Shown here: positions 5,934-6,868 of the stretch, one piece after another
Position numbering within the stretch: the stretch's first letter is position 1
Layout of the letters: each line of letters starts with the position of its first letter
NCBI GenBank assembly: GCA_013414745.1
Contig: CP058707.1
Location: forward strand, 3,760,208-3,767,075
Origin: Bacteroidota bacterium
Lineage (GTDB): Bacteria > Bacteroidota > Bacteroidia > Chitinophagales > Chitinophagaceae
Direction of reading: 5' to 3'
DNA: 6,868 nt
Notes under the pieces: model-generated
What the model saw: the letters and a program-made list of their open reading frames with translations, nothing else
Told to the model about the DNA's origin: nothing
The model's database searches: none
Translations under genes and position numbers: made by a program

Positions 5934-6467
5934 TCAGTGTGCTCATTTGGCGGTTTTCCTATCAGCTGTTTATAATCCTGTATTTAAAATCTAACCACAA
6001 AGCAAGGCGGGCGTAAGAAATTCGTTAAGTGGCGCCTCCAATCTACATCTAAAGGCTTGAAAATTCTCAGTTTGATATTCTCACGGTTAATGCCATGAAA
6101 GCGCCACGAGTTTCTTTTCAATGTGGGTGATGAATATAGGTTTATCAGTCAAACAGCGCCGGTCTTCGATTTCTTCATATGTGGAATTCCATTTTGGTAT
6201 CGGTTTTCGGTTTCTATTGGTAGTCCAACCGGCGCGGAGTTGAGGAACGCCCACAATACAGGTAGAAAATTCGGGTTAGTGTCAAAACAGCGCCAAGCCA
6301 ATCAGCATGGATTCTAAATGGGAACTGGTGATAAGTCCCCGGTAACCAATTTTGGCGCGGCGAAAGAGGTAAAAAACTGTCGGTTGGTCATTCTCTTGCC
6401 CGCCGATTTAAGGGTAGAATTCACCGCCAAATCTAAGCGTAATGGTGGTTCGCACATTGTGGCCAAC
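5926..6467. ncRNA. Structured noncoding cassette, copy 3 (near twin of copy 1)
   Basis: A 542 bp near-identical copy of the E-F cassette. P0 is 5926-5942 with 6452-6467. P1 is 5945-5954 with 6423-6432 (10 bp perfect). P2 is GGCGGGC 6006-6012 with 6398-6404 (perfect, unlike copy 1). P3 is 6029-6035 with 6101-6107, P4 is 6156-6163 with 6228-6235, and P5 is 6290-6296 with 6352-6358. The largest differences from copy 1 are in the loop of P3 (about 6036-6090). One-base indels relative to copy 1 at about 6189 and 6309 break any shared reading frame, so the plus-strand open frames at 6123-6317 and 6318-6506 are taken as chance. Together with site H this is a duplicate of the site E plus copy 1 unit. 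Confidence 0.6.
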
Positions 6468-6595
6468 GGTTTTCAGCTATACGCAGGCAGGGATTTTAAC
6501 AACTGAACTTCCTACGAAGAACTGAACTTTAAATTTACTACTTTCCTGTCCTACGAAGTATGAAACCCTGCTTGCGTATAGGTGATGTTGTGCGT
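6460..6595 (-). repeat. attC-like recombination site I
   Basis: AAC core 6465-6467, GTT core 6587-6589, 125 bp core to core. Left spacer GGTTTTC (7), right spacer ATC (3). Arms AGCTATACGCAGGCAGGG and, read back, ACCTATACGCAAGCAGGG. The loop holds direct repeats: CCTACGAAG at 6511-6519 and 6550-6558, AACTGAACTT at 6500-6509 and 6520-6529. Right flank GTTGTGCGT opens the last, incomplete cassette; a gene stops 11 bp further right. Confidence 0.8.
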
Positions 6596-6605
6596 TCGGC
6601 ATTCT

Positions 6606-6868
6606 TTATTTCCGTTCATATATTACCATTCTAATATTGTTATAATTGTCCTGTCTTGTAAGCTTAATTTCAATGTTTATCTTGTTTTGTATTGTCCAAG
6701 AGTATGATTGATTTTTCTTTTCTTCATTTATCGAATTAGGTTCGCCAAGTTTATTAGTTAGAATCAATACAAGGTTATTAAATCTTCTCAAGAAGATTTC
6801 ACTTGCTGACTTTTCGTTTCCAAATTCTATTCTCTGTCTGTGTTTTTCCCAATTTATTGTTATAGCTC
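6606..6868 (-). CDS. Hypothetical protein, C-terminal 86 residues (5' end beyond window)
   Basis: An open frame runs from the right edge of the window (first whole codon 6866-6864) to TAA at 6608-6606, without any indel. The visible part begins AITINWEKHRQRIEFGNEKS, passes SASEIFLRRFNNLVLILTNKLG and ends DNYNNIRMVIYERK. It is rich in Asn, Lys, Ile and Glu, with an amphipathic helix around FLRRFNNLVLILTNKL and a strand-like IEIKLTRQDNYNNIRMVIYE ending. There is no transmembrane segment or motif that I recognise. A TTG at 6791 could serve as a start but the frame is open far above it, so the real start is probably off the window. It is the cargo of the cassette that begins at site I, in the same orientation as all other cargo genes. 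Confidence 0.6.
   Translation of the reverse strand, partial: AITINWEKHRQRIEFGNEKSASEIFLRRFNNLVLILTNKLGEPNSINEEKKNQSYSWTIQNKINIEIKLTRQDNYNNIRMVIYERK

Larger units (their letters stand above)
467..6589 (-). mobile_element. Integron-type gene-cassette array (nine sites, eight complete cassettes)
   Basis: Nine hairpin-forming sites separate eight complete cassettes of about 440 to 850 bp, each with one gene or one structured noncoding element. Each cassette's first bases (GTTR plus specific bases) are complementary to its last bases before AAC: GTTACATGCA with TGCATGTAAC (A-B), GTTGTGCGT with ACGCACAAC (B-C), GTTGGTGGCA with TGCCACCAAC (C-D), GTTATGGGCA with TGCCCATAAC (D-E), GTTGGCCA with TGGCCAAC (E-F and H-I), GTTACAGGC with GCCTGTAAC (F-G), GTTGGCTGT with ACAGCCAAC (G-H). 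Within one site the two outer arms come from different cassettes and do not match. This is the expected pattern for integron cassettes inserted at G^TTRRRY. All recognisable genes read right to left, so in gene orientation each cassette is gene then attC-like site. The array continues past both ends of the window; no integrase is visible. Confidence 0.8.

Noticed and set aside
5926..6467. ORF-less group II intron, because the cassette has GTGTG near its start and many stems
   Set aside because: No domain V with its AGC triad and bulge is seen, no YAY-type 3' end, and the edges coincide with the site cores.
6123..6506. Two plus-strand open frames in structured copy 3
   Set aside because: Not kept in copies 1 or 2 because of indels; they cover stems P4 and P5.
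467..6595. CRISPR array
   Set aside because: Repeats are long and imperfect with hundreds of bases between them; no short regular spacers.

Overview
This window reads as a stretch of a gene-cassette array of integron type in a low-GC Bacteroidota genome. The organism call is an inference: the AT-rich codon use, the lack of Shine-Dalgarno sequences before starts, TANNTTTG-like promoter boxes, and cargo families common in that phylum (DUF2007-type membrane protein, SIMPL protein, CPBP protease, a small lipoprotein with a CxCP motif, PIN toxin with a short antitoxin) all point that way. Genus cannot be decided.

Layout. Nine imperfect inverted-repeat sites (A 467-602, B 1274-1412, C 2070-2207, D 2992-3127, E 3957-4091, F 4621-4719, G 5145-5278, H 5803-5933, I 6460-6595) divide the window into cassettes. 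Every site has a left AAC core and a right GTT core. Left of site A lies a minus-strand vapBC-like toxin-antitoxin pair cut by the window start. A-B holds a DUF2007-type membrane protein, B-C a small lipoprotein, C-D a SIMPL-domain secreted protein and D-E a CPBP intramembrane protease. All are on the minus strand, with the start codon near the site on the right and the stop near the site on the left. E-F, F-G, G-H and H-I contain no believable protein gene. They carry four related copies of a large nested stem-loop element, a candidate structured noncoding RNA (or folded single-stranded DNA). Right of site I is the 3' part of an unrecognised minus-strand gene.

How it works together. In all eight complete cassettes the bases after the GTT core that opens the cassette are complementary to the bases before the AAC core that closes it (8 to 16 bp, different in each cassette). 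That is the signature of integron cassettes, where the two half-sites of one circular cassette belong together. Two nearly identical cassettes (E-F and H-I) show that the moving unit is one site plus the body to its right, with edges at the AAC/GTT core. Read in gene direction this is gene followed by its own attC. All nine sites share a 4-nt (once 3-nt) asymmetry between arms, so all point the same way. No integrase or attI is in the window; if the analogy holds they lie beyond the right end.

Reading frames. Five of the seven protein genes, including every one lying wholly inside the window, are broken, mostly by one-base indels in or beside homopolymer runs. When repaired, total lengths return to whole codons and give full-length family members. 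This looks more like uncorrected long-read error than gene decay, though decay cannot be excluded from one sequence.
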